Of a stretch of DNA of 64,000 bases, positions 17,044 to 26,480 are shown one piece after another (within the stretch, counting starts at the first letter, position 1; each line of letters starts with the position of its first letter). The DNA comes from Actinokineospora enzanensis DSM 44649 (GTDB lineage: Bacteria; Actinomycetota; Actinomycetes; Mycobacteriales; Pseudonocardiaceae): assembly GCF_000374445.1 (NCBI RefSeq), contig NZ_KB894440.1, forward strand, positions 1 to 64,000, written 5' to 3'. The position numbers were made by a program, and so were the translations under genes. The notes beneath the pieces were generated by a model. That model had not been told where the DNA came from. It searched no databases and saw only the letters and a list, made by a program, of their open reading frames with translations.

Positions 17044-18534
17044 ATGACGGACAAGGACGAGCGCGCCGAGGCGGCGGTGGACCAGGACGGTGCGGCGGCA
17101 CCCGCCGAGGACGTGCCGGTCACCGCCCCCGACGAAGCGGCTGCGGCGGAGACGGTGTCCGCGGAGACGGTGTCGACCGAGGCAGCGCCGGGGGAACAGC
17201 TCGCGGACGCGACACCCGCCGACGCCGTCCCGGCACCCAGCCCGGTCGCGGTGGCGCCTGCCGCTGCCGCCCCCGCCGTCCCGGCCCCGACCGACGGCGC
17301 GCAGGTGCCGGTCGCGTCCACCGACCCGGGCCGTTGGGGCCGGGTGGACGCCGAGGGCACCGTGTACGTGCGCACCACCGACGGGGAGCGCTCGGTCGGC
17401 TCGTGGCAGGCCGGTGAGCCGGAGGAGGGCCTGGCGCACTTCGCGCGCCGGTTCGACGACATCCGCACCGAGGTTGAGCTGCTGGCGTCCCGGCTGGCGT
17501 CCGGCTCCGGCGACCCCAAGCAGGCTTCGACCAACGCCCGGCACGTCAAGGAGAGCCTGGCCGAGCTGCACGTGGTCGGCGACCTGGTGGCGCTGGAAGC
17601 GCGCGTCGACCAGGTGATCGCGGACGCGGCGGTGGCCATGGACAAGGCCAAGCACGCCCGCGAGGAGGCCCGCGCGGGCTCGGTGGCGCGCAAGCAGCAG
17701 CTGGTCGACGAGGCCGAGAAGCTGGCCGAGGAGTCCACCCAGTGGAAGTCCGCTGGCGACCGGCTGCGCACGATCCTGGACGAGTGGAAGACGATCAAGG
17801 GCGTCGACCGCAAGACCGACGAGCAGCTGTGGCGGCGGTTCTCCAAGGCCAGGGACACGTTCAACCGCAGGCGCGGCTCGCACTTCGCCGACCTGGACCG
17901 GCAGCGCGCCACGGCCAAGACCCGCAAGCAGGAACTGGTCGACGAGGCCGAGCGCCTGTCCGAGTCGGACGACTGGGGTCCCACGGCGGGCCGCTACAAG
18001 GACCTGATGGTCGAGTGGAAGGCGGCGGGCCGCGCCCCCAAGGACGCGGACGACGCGCTGTGGCAGCGCTTCCGTGCCGCCCAGGACGCCTTCTTCGCCC
18101 GCCGCTCGTCCGTGTTCGACGAGCGGGACGCGGAGTACGCGGACAACGCGCGCAAGAAGGAAGACCTGCTCACCGAGGCCGAGAAGATCAACCCCCAGGG
18201 CGACCTGGACGGCGCGCGGGCCCACCTGCACCGCGTCCAGGAACGCTGGGAGGAGATCGGCAAGGTCCCGCGCGAACGCATCCGCGAGCTGGAAGGCAGG
18301 CTGCGCGCGGTCGAGGAGAAGGTCCGCACGGCCGCCGACGCCCAGTGGCGCCGCACCGACCCGGAGGCCGAGGCGCGCGCCGCACAGTTCCGGGAGCGGG
18401 TGCAGCAGTTCGAGGCCCAAGCGGCCAAGGCCCGCGCGTCGGGCGACAAGCGGCGTGCTGAGCAGGCTGAGGCTCAGGCCGCGCAGTGGCGTGAGTGGTT
18501 GGCGGCGGCGGAACAGGCTGTCGCCAGTCGTTGA
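17044..18534 (+). CDS. DUF349 domain protein
   Basis: This is a 496-residue cytoplasmic protein. The first 95 residues are an Ala/Pro/Glu-rich disordered segment with short repeats (AETVSAETVSTEA). AQVPVASTDPGRWGRVDAEGTVYVRTTDGERSVGSW follows as a small folded module. Then come several helical DUF349 repeats (for example KSAGDRLRTILDEWKTIKGV, GPTAGRYKDLMVEWKAAGRA), and an Arg/Ala-rich coiled coil ends the protein. ATG 17044 has AGGAGGAG upstream. It corresponds to Rv2731. The family role is not established. A fragment of its N-terminal part survives at 14459-14607. Confidence 0.88.
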   Translation: MTDKDERAEAAVDQDGAAAPAEDVPVTAPDEAAAAETVSAETVSTEAAPGEQLADATPADAVPAPSPVAVAPAAAAPAVPAPTDGAQVPVASTDPGRWGRVDAEGTVYVRTTDGERSVGSWQAGEPEEGLAHFARRFDDIRTEVELLASRLASGSGDPKQASTNARHVKESLAELHVVGDLVALEARVDQVIADAAVAMDKAKHAREEARAGSVARKQQLVDEAEKLAEESTQWKSAGDRLRTILDEWKTIKGVDRKTDEQLWRRFSKARDTFNRRRGSHFADLDRQRATAKTRKQELVDEAERLSESDDWGPTAGRYKDLMVEWKAAGRAPKDADDALWQRFRAAQDAFFARRSSVFDERDAEYADNARKKEDLLTEAEKINPQGDLDGARAHLHRVQERWEEIGKVPRERIRELEGRLRAVEEKVRTAADAQWRRTDPEAEARAAQFRERVQQFEAQAAKARASGDKRRAEQAEAQAAQWREWLAAAEQAVASR

Positions 18535-18552
18535 GATTGTTGTTGCTCGGTG

Positions 18553-18579
18553 GCCCTCGTCCTTGGTGGACGGGGGCCA
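18553..18579 (+). terminator. Terminator after the DUF349 gene
   Basis: The arms 18553-18563 and 18569-18579 pair over 11 positions with one mismatch around TTGGT, and a T-rich stretch (attgtgttgtt) follows. It is 18 nt past the stop codon. Confidence 0.85.
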
Positions 18580-18594
18580 TTGTGTTGTTCGGGT

Positions 18595-18622
18595 TGTCCA
18601 CAGCGGCTTGGGTTATCCACAG
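18595..18622. promoter_or_regulatory. Two perfect DnaA-box-like sites
   Basis: TTGTCCACA at 18595-18603 and TTATCCACA at 18614-18622 lie in the same orientation, 19 bp apart, between convergent genes. No promoter is expected here, so a transcriptional role is unlikely. Confidence 0.55.
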
Positions 18623-18678
18623 TTCTCGACTGGGCGATATTGACAACACGCGCAGTCCGGCAGGCTCCACTGCCAGTC

Positions 18679-18704
18679 GGCCCGCCCCCTGGTTGGGCGG
18701 GGCC
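18679..18704 (-). terminator. GC-rich hairpin downstream of the 18772-19251 gene
   Basis: GGCCCGCCCC (18679-18688) and GGGCGGGGCC (18695-18704) can fold into an imperfect GC-rich stem. It lies between two convergent genes and may act in both directions. Confidence 0.45.
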
Positions 18705-18771
18705 TGCTTTCCGAAGGCATGAGGGGGCGGATTGGGGGGCGCGAGCCGGGTGAAGGAGTTCAGGGGGGCGG

Positions 18772-19251
18772 TCAGGGGTCGCGGCGGGACCAAGCGGTGC
18801 GGAGCCAGAGGGCGGCGAGGATGATGACGGCGGCCTCGCTGATCGCCAGGCCGATGCCGGGGCCGGGCGAGGTCATGCCCGCGGTCGACTGGCGAGTCCA
18901 GATGGCCAGGAGGCCGTCGACGGCGGCGAACCAGCCGCCCAGGGCGGCTATCCAGGTGAGGGTCCAGCGGCGAAGGGTGAGGGCCAGGGCCGAGGCGCCG
19001 ATGCCGAAGGCGAGGGAGGTGGCGGCGAAGAGGCGGGGGACGGCGCCTGCCTTGCCGGTGGCGTCGCCGGTGGCAAGGAGGACCTGCCAGCCTGCGGCGC
19101 TGCCCATCCACGGGAGCAGGTAGCCGACCAGCAGGACGAAGACCAGGATGGCCAGGGCGATGGCGCGGCCGCCGAGTTCCATGGGCATCGCGCGGCGTTC
19201 CACCGCGTCGATTTCCTCGCGGAGGGCGGACATGTCCGGCTCGGAGGTCAT
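18772..19251 (-). CDS. Membrane protein, Rv2732c type
   Basis: This is a 159-residue integral membrane protein with about four transmembrane segments ([38 protein letters not shown], and two more). A short acidic N-terminus ([19 protein letters not shown]) precedes them. ATG 19251 overlaps the miaB stop in ATGA. The same membrane-protein family sits beside miaB across actinobacteria; its function is unknown. Confidence 0.8.
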   Translation of the reverse strand: MTSEPDMSALREEIDAVERRAMPMELGGRAIALAILVFVLLVGYLLPWMGSAAGWQVLLATGDATGKAGAVPRLFAATSLAFGIGASALALTLRRWTLTWIAALGGWFAAVDGLLAIWTRQSTAGMTSPGPGIGLAISEAAVIILAALWLRTAWSRRDP

Positions 19252-20708
19252 CCGCAGCCTCCCGCTGGGGTCGGGGTGGGGGTGCCGAAGCCGGGAAGGC
19301 CGAGGCTGACGCCGGGGGTCTTGGGGCGTAGGCCTGCCGCGTGGTTGTCGCCCGCGCGGGTGCGGCGGTGGGTGACCAGGGGGCCGTCGGCGACCAGGTG
19401 GTGGGGAGCGGCGTAGGTGATGGTGGCCTCGACCACGTCGCCGGGGCGGATGTCGCGGTCGCCGGGGGTGAAGTGGACCAGGCGGTTGTCGCGGGCGCGG
19501 CCGCTCATCCGTCGGGTGTCCGCGTCCTTGCGGCCCTCGCCGGTGGCGACCAGTACCTCCACGGTGCGGCCGACCTGTTCCTTGTTCAGCTGCCAGGCGA
19601 TGTCGTCCTGCAGCTCCACCAGCCGGTCGTAGCGTTCCCGCACGACCTCCTTGGGGAGCTGGTCGGGCATCGACGCGGCGGGGGTGCCGGGGCGTTTCGA
19701 GTACTGGAAGGTGAACGCGCCGGTGAAGCGGGACTGGGCGACGACGTCCAGGGTGGCCTGGAAATCCGCCTCGGTCTCGCCGGGGAAGCCGACGATGATG
19801 TCGGTGGTGATGGCCGCGTCCGGCATGGCCGCGCGGACCTTGTCGATGATCGACAGGTAGCGGGCCGAGCGGTAGGAGCGGCGCATCTCGCGCAGCAGGC
19901 GGTCGGAGCCGGACTGCAGCGGCATGTGCAGCTGGTGGCACACGTTCGGCGTCTCGGCCATGGCGGCGATGACGTCGTCGGTGAAGTCCTTCGGGTGCGG
20001 GGAGGTGAACCGGACCCGTTCCAGACCGTCGATTCCGCCGCAGGCGCGCAGCAGCTTGCCGAAGGCGAGCCGGTCGCCGAACTCGACGCCGTAGGAGTTG
20101 ACGTTCTGGCCGAGCAGGGTCACCTCCAGCACGCCCTCGGCGACCAGCGCGGACACCTCGCCCAGGATCTCGCCGGGGCGGCGGTCGCGTTCCCGGCCGC
20201 GCAGCGACGGGACGATGCAGAACGTGCAGGTGTTGTTGCAGCCGACCGAGATGGACACCCAGCCCGAGTGCGCCGAGTCGCGACGCGCGGGCAGCGTGGA
20301 CGGGAAGACCTCCAGCGACTCCAGGATCTCCACCTCGGCGCGCCGGTTGTGCCGGGCGCGCTCCAGCAGGACGGGCAGCGAGCCGATGTTGTGCGTGCCG
20401 AACACCACGTCCACCCAGGGGGCGCGGCGGACGATCTCGCCGCGGTCCTTCTGCGCCAGGCAGCCGCCGACGGCGATCTGCAGGTCCGGGTTGGCGGTCT
20501 TGGCGGGGGCGAGATGGCCCAGGTTGCCGTACAGCTTGTTGTCGGCGTTCTCGCGCACCGCGCAGGTGTTGAGCACGACCACGTCGGCCTGCTCGCCCTC
20601 GGGTACGGCGACGTAGCCCGCGTCCTCCAGCAGGCCGGACAGCCGCTCGGAGTCGTGGACGTTCATCTGGCACCCGTAGGTGCGGACTTGGTAGGTGCGC
20701 GTGCTCAT
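19248..20708 (-). CDS. miaB: tRNA-2-methylthio-N6-dimethylallyladenosine synthase MiaB
   Basis: MiaB is a radical-SAM methylthiotransferase that converts i6A37 to ms2i6A37 in tRNA. The 486-residue protein has the UPF0004 domain with three iron-sulfur cysteines ([23 protein letters not shown]), the radical-SAM CxxxCxxC as CNNTCTFC, and a C-terminal TRAM domain ending in GGCG. ATG 20708 ([16 protein letters not shown]) is the conserved start. It acts after MiaA (15178). It overlaps the downstream membrane gene by 4 bp. Confidence 0.96.
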   Translation of the reverse strand: MSTRTYQVRTYGCQMNVHDSERLSGLLEDAGYVAVPEGEQADVVVLNTCAVRENADNKLYGNLGHLAPAKTANPDLQIAVGGCLAQKDRGEIVRRAPWVDVVFGTHNIGSLPVLLERARHNRRAEVEILESLEVFPSTLPARRDSAHSGWVSISVGCNNTCTFCIVPSLRGRERDRRPGEILGEVSALVAEGVLEVTLLGQNVNSYGVEFGDRLAFGKLLRACGGIDGLERVRFTSPHPKDFTDDVIAAMAETPNVCHQLHMPLQSGSDRLLREMRRSYRSARYLSIIDKVRAAMPDAAITTDIIVGFPGETEADFQATLDVVAQSRFTGAFTFQYSKRPGTPAASMPDQLPKEVVRERYDRLVELQDDIAWQLNKEQVGRTVEVLVATGEGRKDADTRRMSGRARDNRLVHFTPGDRDIRPGDVVEATITYAAPHHLVADGPLVTHRRTRAGDNHAAGLRPKTPGVSLGLPGFGTPTPTPAGGCG

Positions 20709-20802
20709 CTCGGGATCCGAGGGTACGCCGGGCGCGGGAACCGGTCGGCACCCGCCGGTCGTTTCCGGCCACCGGGCGCCCCGGGTCTGGCACGATCGAG
20801 CA

Positions 20803-21744
20803 ATGGCACGCGGACGACGTCGGGTGGGGGCGCTGGCGGTCGCGGTGATCGCGCTGGCCGCCCTGCTCAGCGGGTGCGAGACGCAGTTCCCAAGCGTGCG
20901 GCTGCGGGTGGCGGCGGGCAACCAGCAGGGCGTGTACAGCCTGATGGGCACCTACCTGGCGGGCGCGTGGCAGGCCAGGCTGGGCACCGAGCAGCCGGAG
21001 GTGATGATCACCGGGGGCTCGCCGGACAACATGGGCAGGCTGCTCGGCGGGCAGGCCGACATCGCGTTCAGCGCCGCCGACGTGGCCGCGGAGCCGACCG
21101 GCGGGAAGACCCAGCCGCGCGCGCTGGCCCGCATCTACGACGACTACCTGCACGTGGTGGTGCACGACGACGGGCGCATCCAGACCCTGTCCGACCTGCG
21201 CGGCATGCGGGTGGCGATCGGGCAGCGGAACTCCGGTGTGGAGTTCATCGCCAAGCGGGTGCTGGCGGTGGTCGGCCTGGACAAGCCGGGCATGGTGTCG
21301 ACCGAGTCGATGGAGCTGACCACCGCGACGGAGAAGTTCAAGCGCGGCGAGCTGGACGCGTTCTTCTGGTCCGGCGGCCTGCCGACGGACGCGATCTCGA
21401 CATTGGCGAACAGCACCACGATCCGGCTGCTGGACCTGGGCGACGACCTGCCCAAGCTGCGCACGAGGTACCCGGTCTACAACGCGGCCACGATCCCGTC
21501 GTCCACCTACCACCTGTCCGGCCCGTCGGTGAACACCCTGGCGGTGCCGAACTTCCTGCTGGTCACCTCGGACATGTCCGACGACCTGGCGGAGGCGCTG
21601 GTGCGGGAGTTCTTCGCGGACGTGCCCGCGCTGGCGAAGGTGACCCCGGCGGCGCTGTCGATAGATATCCAGTCCGCGATCGAGACCGATCCGATCCCTT
21701 TACACCCGGGCGCGGCTCGCTATTACCGAAGCGAAAAAGTCTAG
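20803..21744 (+). CDS. TAXI-family solute-binding lipoprotein
   Basis: This is a 313-residue lipoprotein with lipobox LLSGC (Cys25). The mature part is TAXI-type TRAP periplasmic binding fold: [43 protein letters not shown] and [21 protein letters not shown] proteins often bind glutamate or other small carboxylates for a DctM-type permease, but none is encoded in the window. Its stop codon overlaps that of gluK, which is convergent. It may be an orphan receptor feeding the GluK sensor; that is inference. Confidence 0.8.
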   Translation: MARGRRRVGALAVAVIALAALLSGCETQFPSVRLRVAAGNQQGVYSLMGTYLAGAWQARLGTEQPEVMITGGSPDNMGRLLGGQADIAFSAADVAAEPTGGKTQPRALARIYDDYLHVVVHDDGRIQTLSDLRGMRVAIGQRNSGVEFIAKRVLAVVGLDKPGMVSTESMELTTATEKFKRGELDAFFWSGGLPTDAISTLANSTTIRLLDLGDDLPKLRTRYPVYNAATIPSSTYHLSGPSVNTLAVPNFLLVTSDMSDDLAEALVREFFADVPALAKVTPAALSIDIQSAIETDPIPLHPGAARYYRSEKV

Positions 21745-23153
21745 TCGGCGGGTAGGTCGACTGTCACGCGGAGGCCGCCGCCGTCGGGCAGGTCGAGGCG
21801 GAGGTCGCCGCCCGCGTGGGTGACGATGCGGCTGACGATGGCCAGTCCCAGCCCGGATCCGGGCACGTTCTGGTGGGAACCGCTGCGCCAGAACCGGTCG
21901 GTGGCGCGTTCCAGTTCCTCCGGCCTCAGTCCCGGACCGTGATCACGCACGGAGACACGCACGCGCTCCTGTCCGTCGCCGTTGCCTTCCACTGCGATGG
22001 AGACCCGGACAGCGCCACCGTGCGGCGTGAACTTCAACGCGTTGTCCAGCAATGCGTCCAGAATCCCGTCCAGCCCCCGGGCAGGCACCAGCGCGCGTAC
22101 GCGGCCTGCCGTGCCTGCGGTGTCGAGGGCGATGTCGCGGGTATCGGCGACCACGCGCCAGTCCGCGACGCGGTCGGCGACCACCTGGTCGACCTCGGTG
22201 GGCACCAGCTCCCCGCCGGTGTTCTCCGCGCGGGCCATGGCGAGCAGCTCGTCCAGGATGCGGTTGAGCCGGTCGGCCTCGGCCGCGGCGGCGACTCGGT
22301 GGTCGTCGGCCTCGTGGTCGACGTGACCCTCCAGGTTCACCAGCCGCAGCTTGAGCGCGGTGAGCGGGTTGCGCAGCTGGTGCGAGGCGTCGGCGACGAA
22401 CGCGCGTTGCGCCGCCAGGGTGTCGCCCACGCTGGCGGCCATCCGGTCGAACGCGCGGCTGAGCTCGCGCAGCTCGGGCGGGCCGTGCTCGTCACCCACG
22501 CGTTCCGCCTCGCGGCCGCTGACCACCGCGGACACCAGCGAGCCTGTCGCGTCCTCCAGCCTGCGCACGGGCCGCAGGATCCACCGGATCACCGGCATCG
22601 CGAGCAGCAGTGCCAACGCGAACGCGAGAACGCAGCCCGCGCCGATGAGCAGCCACCACCACAGCATCCGGTCCCGGCTCCGGTCGGTGGGCGACACCGT
22701 GATCACCGCGCCGCGTACGTCGCCGTCGACCAGTACCGGACCCGCCAGCACCAACGGTTCCCCGTCCCACGGCAGCAACAACGGGCCGGGCGCGGGGCGC
22801 TGGCCCGCGAGCGCGGCACGCATGGAGTCGTGCACGCCCTCGGCGGCCGGATCGATGTTCGGCGCGCCCGCCACCGGACCGGAACCGACCGTGGGGCGGC
22901 CGTTCTGGTCGACGATCAGCACGGAGATGCCGTAGAGGTCGGTGTAGCGGCGCAGCTCGTCGGCGAGCGACGCCGGGGTGCCGTCGATGAGCGGGCGCTG
23001 CGCCATGGAGGCGAACCGGGTGGTGTCGGCGAGCCGGTCGAGGTAGAGCTTCTGCTGTTCGGCACCGGCGACCGCGAGCGCCAGCGGCACGCCGAGACCG
23101 GCCACCAGCAGCGCGACCACGATCCACACCATGCCCAGCAGCCGAGTGCGCAT
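21741..23153 (-). CDS. gluK: Sensor histidine kinase, probable GluK
   Basis: This is a 470-residue two-component sensor. TM1 is at about 7-29. An extracellular domain of about 120 residues follows (LYGISVLIVDQNGRPTVGSG), then TM2 (LLIGAGCVLAFALALLLAM), HAMP, HisKA (DASHQLRNPLTALKLR, phospho-His) and HATPase (LLDNALKFTPHGG, DHGPGL, GSGLGLAIVSRI). ATG 23153 has GGGAGGG upstream. The response regulator is 35 nt upstream on the same strand, and gluABCD is divergent. That is the layout of the glutamate-sensing GluR-GluK system described in Streptomyces coelicolor; the ligand is inferred from that. Confidence 0.85.
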   Translation of the reverse strand: MRTRLLGMVWIVVALLVAGLGVPLALAVAGAEQQKLYLDRLADTTRFASMAQRPLIDGTPASLADELRRYTDLYGISVLIVDQNGRPTVGSGPVAGAPNIDPAAEGVHDSMRAALAGQRPAPGPLLLPWDGEPLVLAGPVLVDGDVRGAVITVSPTDRSRDRMLWWWLLIGAGCVLAFALALLLAMPVIRWILRPVRRLEDATGSLVSAVVSGREAERVGDEHGPPELRELSRAFDRMAASVGDTLAAQRAFVADASHQLRNPLTALKLRLVNLEGHVDHEADDHRVAAAAEADRLNRILDELLAMARAENTGGELVPTEVDQVVADRVADWRVVADTRDIALDTAGTAGRVRALVPARGLDGILDALLDNALKFTPHGGAVRVSIAVEGNGDGQERVRVSVRDHGPGLRPEELERATDRFWRSGSHQNVPGSGLGLAIVSRIVTHAGGDLRLDLPDGGGLRVTVDLPAD

Positions 23154-23188
23154 CCCCGCCCTCCCCCGAACGCCAGTAGGTGCTCCCG

Positions 23189-23866
23189 CTAGGCGAGTCT
23201 GCCCGGTTGGGCCGACAAGCGGTACCCGACCCCGCGAACGGTCTCGATGAGCGCCGGGCGGCCGAGCTTGGTGCGCAGCGTGGCCACGTGCACGTCCAAT
23301 GACCGGTTCTCCGCGGCGCCCGCCCGGCCCCACACCTCGGCGAGGATCTGCTCCCGTTCGCACACCGCGCCGCCCGCCGCCACGATCAGCGCGAACACCT
23401 GGAACTCCTTGCGCGACAGGGCGATTGACGCACCGTCCACAGTGACCTCGTGCCGGTCGAAGTCCACCCGGGTGCCGGACAGCTCGACCACGCCGGACGG
23501 CCCGCCGCCGCGGTCGGTGCGGCGCCTGCGGACCGCGTGCACGCGCGCCACCAGCTCGTCCACGTCGTAGGGCTTCACCAGGTAGTCGTCGGCGCCCGCG
23601 CGCAGGCCGAGGATGCGGTCGTCGACCTCGCCGCGGGCGGAGACCACGATGATGGCGACATCGCTGCCCGCGCGGATCTGTCGACACAGGACGACCCCGT
23701 CCACATCGGGCAGGCCGAGGTCGAGCAGCACCACCTCGACCTCGCCGACGAGGTCCAACACGCCCGCCCCGGAGGCCAGTCTGCGCACCGCGAGACCGCG
23801 CCGGACCAGCGCCGGGACCAGCGCGTCGGCGACCCGGTCGTCGTCCTCCACGAGCAGCACTCGCAC
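23189..23866 (-). CDS. gluR: OmpR-type response regulator, probable GluR
   Basis: This is a 225-residue regulator. The receiver domain has the acidic pair EDDDR, the phospho-Asp in [11 protein letters not shown], and Lys in VKPYD. The C-terminal winged helix ([22 protein letters not shown], then VRGVGYRL) is of OmpR/PhoB type. The start is GTG 23866. It is divergent from gluA (24032) with a 165-bp shared control region, and it is cotranscribed with the kinase gene. It probably activates gluABCD when glutamate is sensed. Confidence 0.85.
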   Translation of the reverse strand: MRVLLVEDDDRVADALVPALVRRGLAVRRLASGAGVLDLVGEVEVVLLDLGLPDVDGVVLCRQIRAGSDVAIIVVSARGEVDDRILGLRAGADDYLVKPYDVDELVARVHAVRRRRTDRGGGPSGVVELSGTRVDFDRHEVTVDGASIALSRKEFQVFALIVAAGGAVCEREQILAEVWGRAGAAENRSLDVHVATLRTKLGRPALIETVRGVGYRLSAQPGRLA

Positions 23867-24031
23867 CGTGTTCCTCGCTTCCGCGGCCGGATGACCGTTC
23901 CGTGTGACAGAGTTGAGACCCTAAGTGTTGCTCAAGGACCGTGTGCTTGGTCACCGAGTCGGAGTAAGTTTCCGCCGACACCCGCCCACGGCCTGCGGGA
24001 AACCGACACGCTCGCGTCCGCGGAGGAGAAG

Positions 24032-24787
24032 ATGACCGCCTCGACCACCGCTCCTCCCATGATCAGGATGGCCTCGGTGCAGAAGCACTTCGGCCCGTTG
24101 CACGTGCTCAAGGACATCGACCTGGAGGTGCCCAAGGGGCAGGTCGTGGTGGTGCTGGGGCCGTCCGGCTCGGGCAAGTCCACGCTCTGCCGGGCGATCA
24201 ACCGGCTGGAACCGGTGGACTCCGGGGTGATCGAGGTCGACGGCAGGCCGATCCCGCAGGAGGGCCGCGAGCTGGCCAGGCTGCGCGCCGAGGTCGGCAT
24301 GGTGTTCCAGTCGTTCAACCTGTTCGCGCACAAGACGATCCTGGAGAACGTGATGCTCGCGCCGGTCAAGGTGCGCAGGCAGCCCGCGGCGGAGGTGCGC
24401 AAGTCGGCGCTGGAGCTGCTGGAGCGGGTGGGCATCACCAACCAGGCCGACAAGTACCCGGCGCAACTGTCCGGCGGCCAGCAGCAGCGGGCGGCGATCG
24501 CCCGCGCGCTGGCCATGCGCCCCAAGGTGATGCTGTTCGACGAGCCGACCTCGGCACTGGACCCGGAGATGGTCCAGGAGGTGCTGGACGTGATGACCGG
24601 GCTGGCCGCCGACGGCATGACGATGCTGGTGGTCACGCACGAGATGGGGTTCGCGCGCAAGGCCGCGAGCCGGGTGGTGTTCATGTCCGAGGGCGAGATC
24701 GTCGAGGACAGCACCCCGGAGGCGTTCTTCACCGCGCCGAAGTCCACCCGCGCCAAGGACTTCCTCGGCAAGATCCTCACGCACTGA
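24032..24787 (+). CDS. gluA: Glutamate ABC transporter ATP-binding protein
   Basis: This is a 251-residue polar-amino-acid ABC ATPase. Walker A is GPSGSGKST, the Q-loop [12 protein letters not shown], the signature LSGGQQQR, Walker [13 protein letters not shown] and the switch THEM. ATG 24032 has GGAGGAGAAG upstream. It is first in the gluABCD operon and divergent from gluR. A short gap before gluB (91 nt) contains GC-rich inverted sequence. Confidence 0.93.
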   Translation: MTASTTAPPMIRMASVQKHFGPLHVLKDIDLEVPKGQVVVVLGPSGSGKSTLCRAINRLEPVDSGVIEVDGRPIPQEGRELARLRAEVGMVFQSFNLFAHKTILENVMLAPVKVRRQPAAEVRKSALELLERVGITNQADKYPAQLSGGQQQRAAIARALAMRPKVMLFDEPTSALDPEMVQEVLDVMTGLAADGMTMLVVTHEMGFARKAASRVVFMSEGEIVEDSTPEAFFTAPKSTRAKDFLGKILTH

Positions 24788-24878
24788 CCCGCGCGCGGGT
24801 GGTTCCCGCGCCCGGCCTCGTTCCCCCCGGCCCCGAGCCGACACGTAGACCGTCCAACAGATCGGGAGAGCAGAGACG

Positions 24879-25760
24879 ATGAGGATGCGTAGCCTGGTAG
24901 TGGGGCTGCTCGCGACCGGCCTCGCGCTGACCGCGTGCGGCAAGGAGGTGGCCCCGTCCGGCCCGTCCACCACGGCCGCCGCCGCGACCGGGGTGACCGT
25001 GACCGGGTCGCCCACGTTCGACCGGATGACCAAGGCCGGGAAGATCACCATCGGGGTCAAGGAGGACCAGCCGGGCCTGGGCTTCCGGGACCCGACGACC
25101 AACCAGTTCTCCGGGTTCGACATCGAGATCGCCCGGCTGGTGGCGGCGAAGCTGGGCTTCGACGCCGGCAAGATCAACTACAAGGTCGTGCAGAGCGCGG
25201 GCCGCGAGCAGGCCATCATCAACGGCGACGTGGACATCTACGTCGGCACCTACACGATCAACGACAAGCGCAAGCAGCAGGTCTCCTTCGCGGGCCCGTA
25301 CTTCATCGCGGGTCAGTCGCTGCTGGTCCGCAAGGACGACTCGTCGATCACCGGCAAGGACACCCTCAAGGGCAAGAAGGTCTGCTCGGTGACCGGCTCC
25401 ACCCCGATCGGGCGGATCCGCGACCAGCAGCTGACCGAGCCGTCGAACATCGTCGAGTTCCAGGGCTACTCGCAGTGCGTGGACAAGCTCGTGGCCAAGG
25501 AGGTCGACGCGGTCACCACCGACGACGCCATCCTCAAGGGCTACGCCGCGCAGCAGAACGACCTGCTCAAGGTCGTCGGCGAGCCGTTCTCCAAGGAGCC
25601 GTACGGCATCGGCCTGGCCAAGGACGACAAGGCGCTCCGGGACAAGATCAACGACATCCTGCAGGGCGCGCTGGACGACGGCACCTGGCAGTCGACCTAC
25701 GACTCGACGCTGGGCAAGTCCGGCTCCACGGCCACCAAGCCGACCCTCGACCGCTACTGA
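24879..25760 (+). CDS. gluB: Glutamate-binding lipoprotein
   Basis: This is a 293-residue solute-binding lipoprotein anchored outside the membrane. The signal peptide ends in lipobox LTAC (Cys20), a Pro/Ala/Thr linker follows, then the amino-acid-binding fold (ITIGVKEDQPGLGFRD, FSGFDIEIARLVAAKLGF, DVDIYVGTYTINDKRKQQVSF). ATG 24879 has GGGAGAG upstream. It delivers substrate to GluC/GluD. A strong hairpin between gluB and gluC may raise gluB expression above that of the permeases. Confidence 0.93.
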   Translation: MRMRSLVVGLLATGLALTACGKEVAPSGPSTTAAAATGVTVTGSPTFDRMTKAGKITIGVKEDQPGLGFRDPTTNQFSGFDIEIARLVAAKLGFDAGKINYKVVQSAGREQAIINGDVDIYVGTYTINDKRKQQVSFAGPYFIAGQSLLVRKDDSSITGKDTLKGKKVCSVTGSTPIGRIRDQQLTEPSNIVEFQGYSQCVDKLVAKEVDAVTTDDAILKGYAAQQNDLLKVVGEPFSKEPYGIGLAKDDKALRDKINDILQGALDDGTWQSTYDSTLGKSGSTATKPTLDRY

Positions 25761-25771
25761 CCGACCACCGA

Positions 25772-25804
25772 CCGGCAGGTGCCCGCGCCGCGGGTGCCTG
25801 CCGG
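25772..25804 (+). terminator. Intra-operon attenuator hairpin between gluB and gluC
   Basis: The arms 25772-25786 and 25790-25804 can pair over 15 positions in RNA, including two G-U pairs, around a 3-nt loop. It starts 12 nt after the gluB stop. Such hairpins in ABC operons usually lower permease expression relative to the binding protein. Confidence 0.6.
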
Positions 25805-25832
25805 TCCGGTTCCCCCGGGTGGAGCCAGGACC

Positions 25833-26480
25833 ATGGGCGTACTGACCGACAACCTCCCGCTGTTCCTCGGCGGCTTCCGCACCACCGTGCTGCTGTTCGC
25901 GGTCGCCGCGGTGGCGTCGCTGGTGTTCGGCACGATCCTCGCGATGCTGCGCGTGTCGCCGGTGCCGATCCTGCGCGGGCTGGGCACGCTGTACGTGACC
26001 GTGGTGCGCAACACCCCGCTCACGCTGGTGTTCCTGTTCTTCATCTTCGCCTACCCGCTGTTGGAGATCGTCAAGCTCTCCTACTTCACCGGGGCCGTGG
26101 TGGCGCTGTCGGTGTACACCTCCGCGTTCGTGTGCGAGGTCGTGCGCTCGGGCATCAACACCGTGCCGGTCGGCCAGGCCGAGGCGGCGCGCGCGCTAGG
26201 GCTGAACTTCGGGCAGATCCTGGGCTCGGTGGTGCTGCCGCAGGCCATCCGGGCGGTGGCGCCGCCGATGATGAGCACGCTGATCGCCCTGTTGAAGAAT
26301 TCCACGATCGCCGCCGGTTTCTCGGTGGCCGAGGCGGGCGCGATCCGCCAGGTGCTGTCGGAGAAGGGCGAGAACCAGCTGCTCGCGCTGATCTGGGTGG
26401 CGGTCGGGTTCATCCTGCTGGTCATGGTCCTGACGCTGGTGCAGCGGGCCCTGGAGAAGCGCTGGAGCCGTGCGCGATGA
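25833..26480 (+). CDS. gluC: Glutamate ABC transporter permease 1
   Basis: This is a 215-residue HisM-type permease with about five membrane segments. The EAA loop (QAEAARALGLNFGQILGSVVLPQA) contacts the GluA ATPase. ATG 25833 (MGVLTDNLPLFLGGFRTT) has GGAGCCAGGA upstream. It overlaps gluD by four bases (ATGA), so the two permeases are translationally coupled. Confidence 0.92.
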   Translation: MGVLTDNLPLFLGGFRTTVLLFAVAAVASLVFGTILAMLRVSPVPILRGLGTLYVTVVRNTPLTLVFLFFIFAYPLLEIVKLSYFTGAVVALSVYTSAFVCEVVRSGINTVPVGQAEAARALGLNFGQILGSVVLPQAIRAVAPPMMSTLIALLKNSTIAAGFSVAEAGAIRQVLSEKGENQLLALIWVAVGFILLVMVLTLVQRALEKRWSRAR

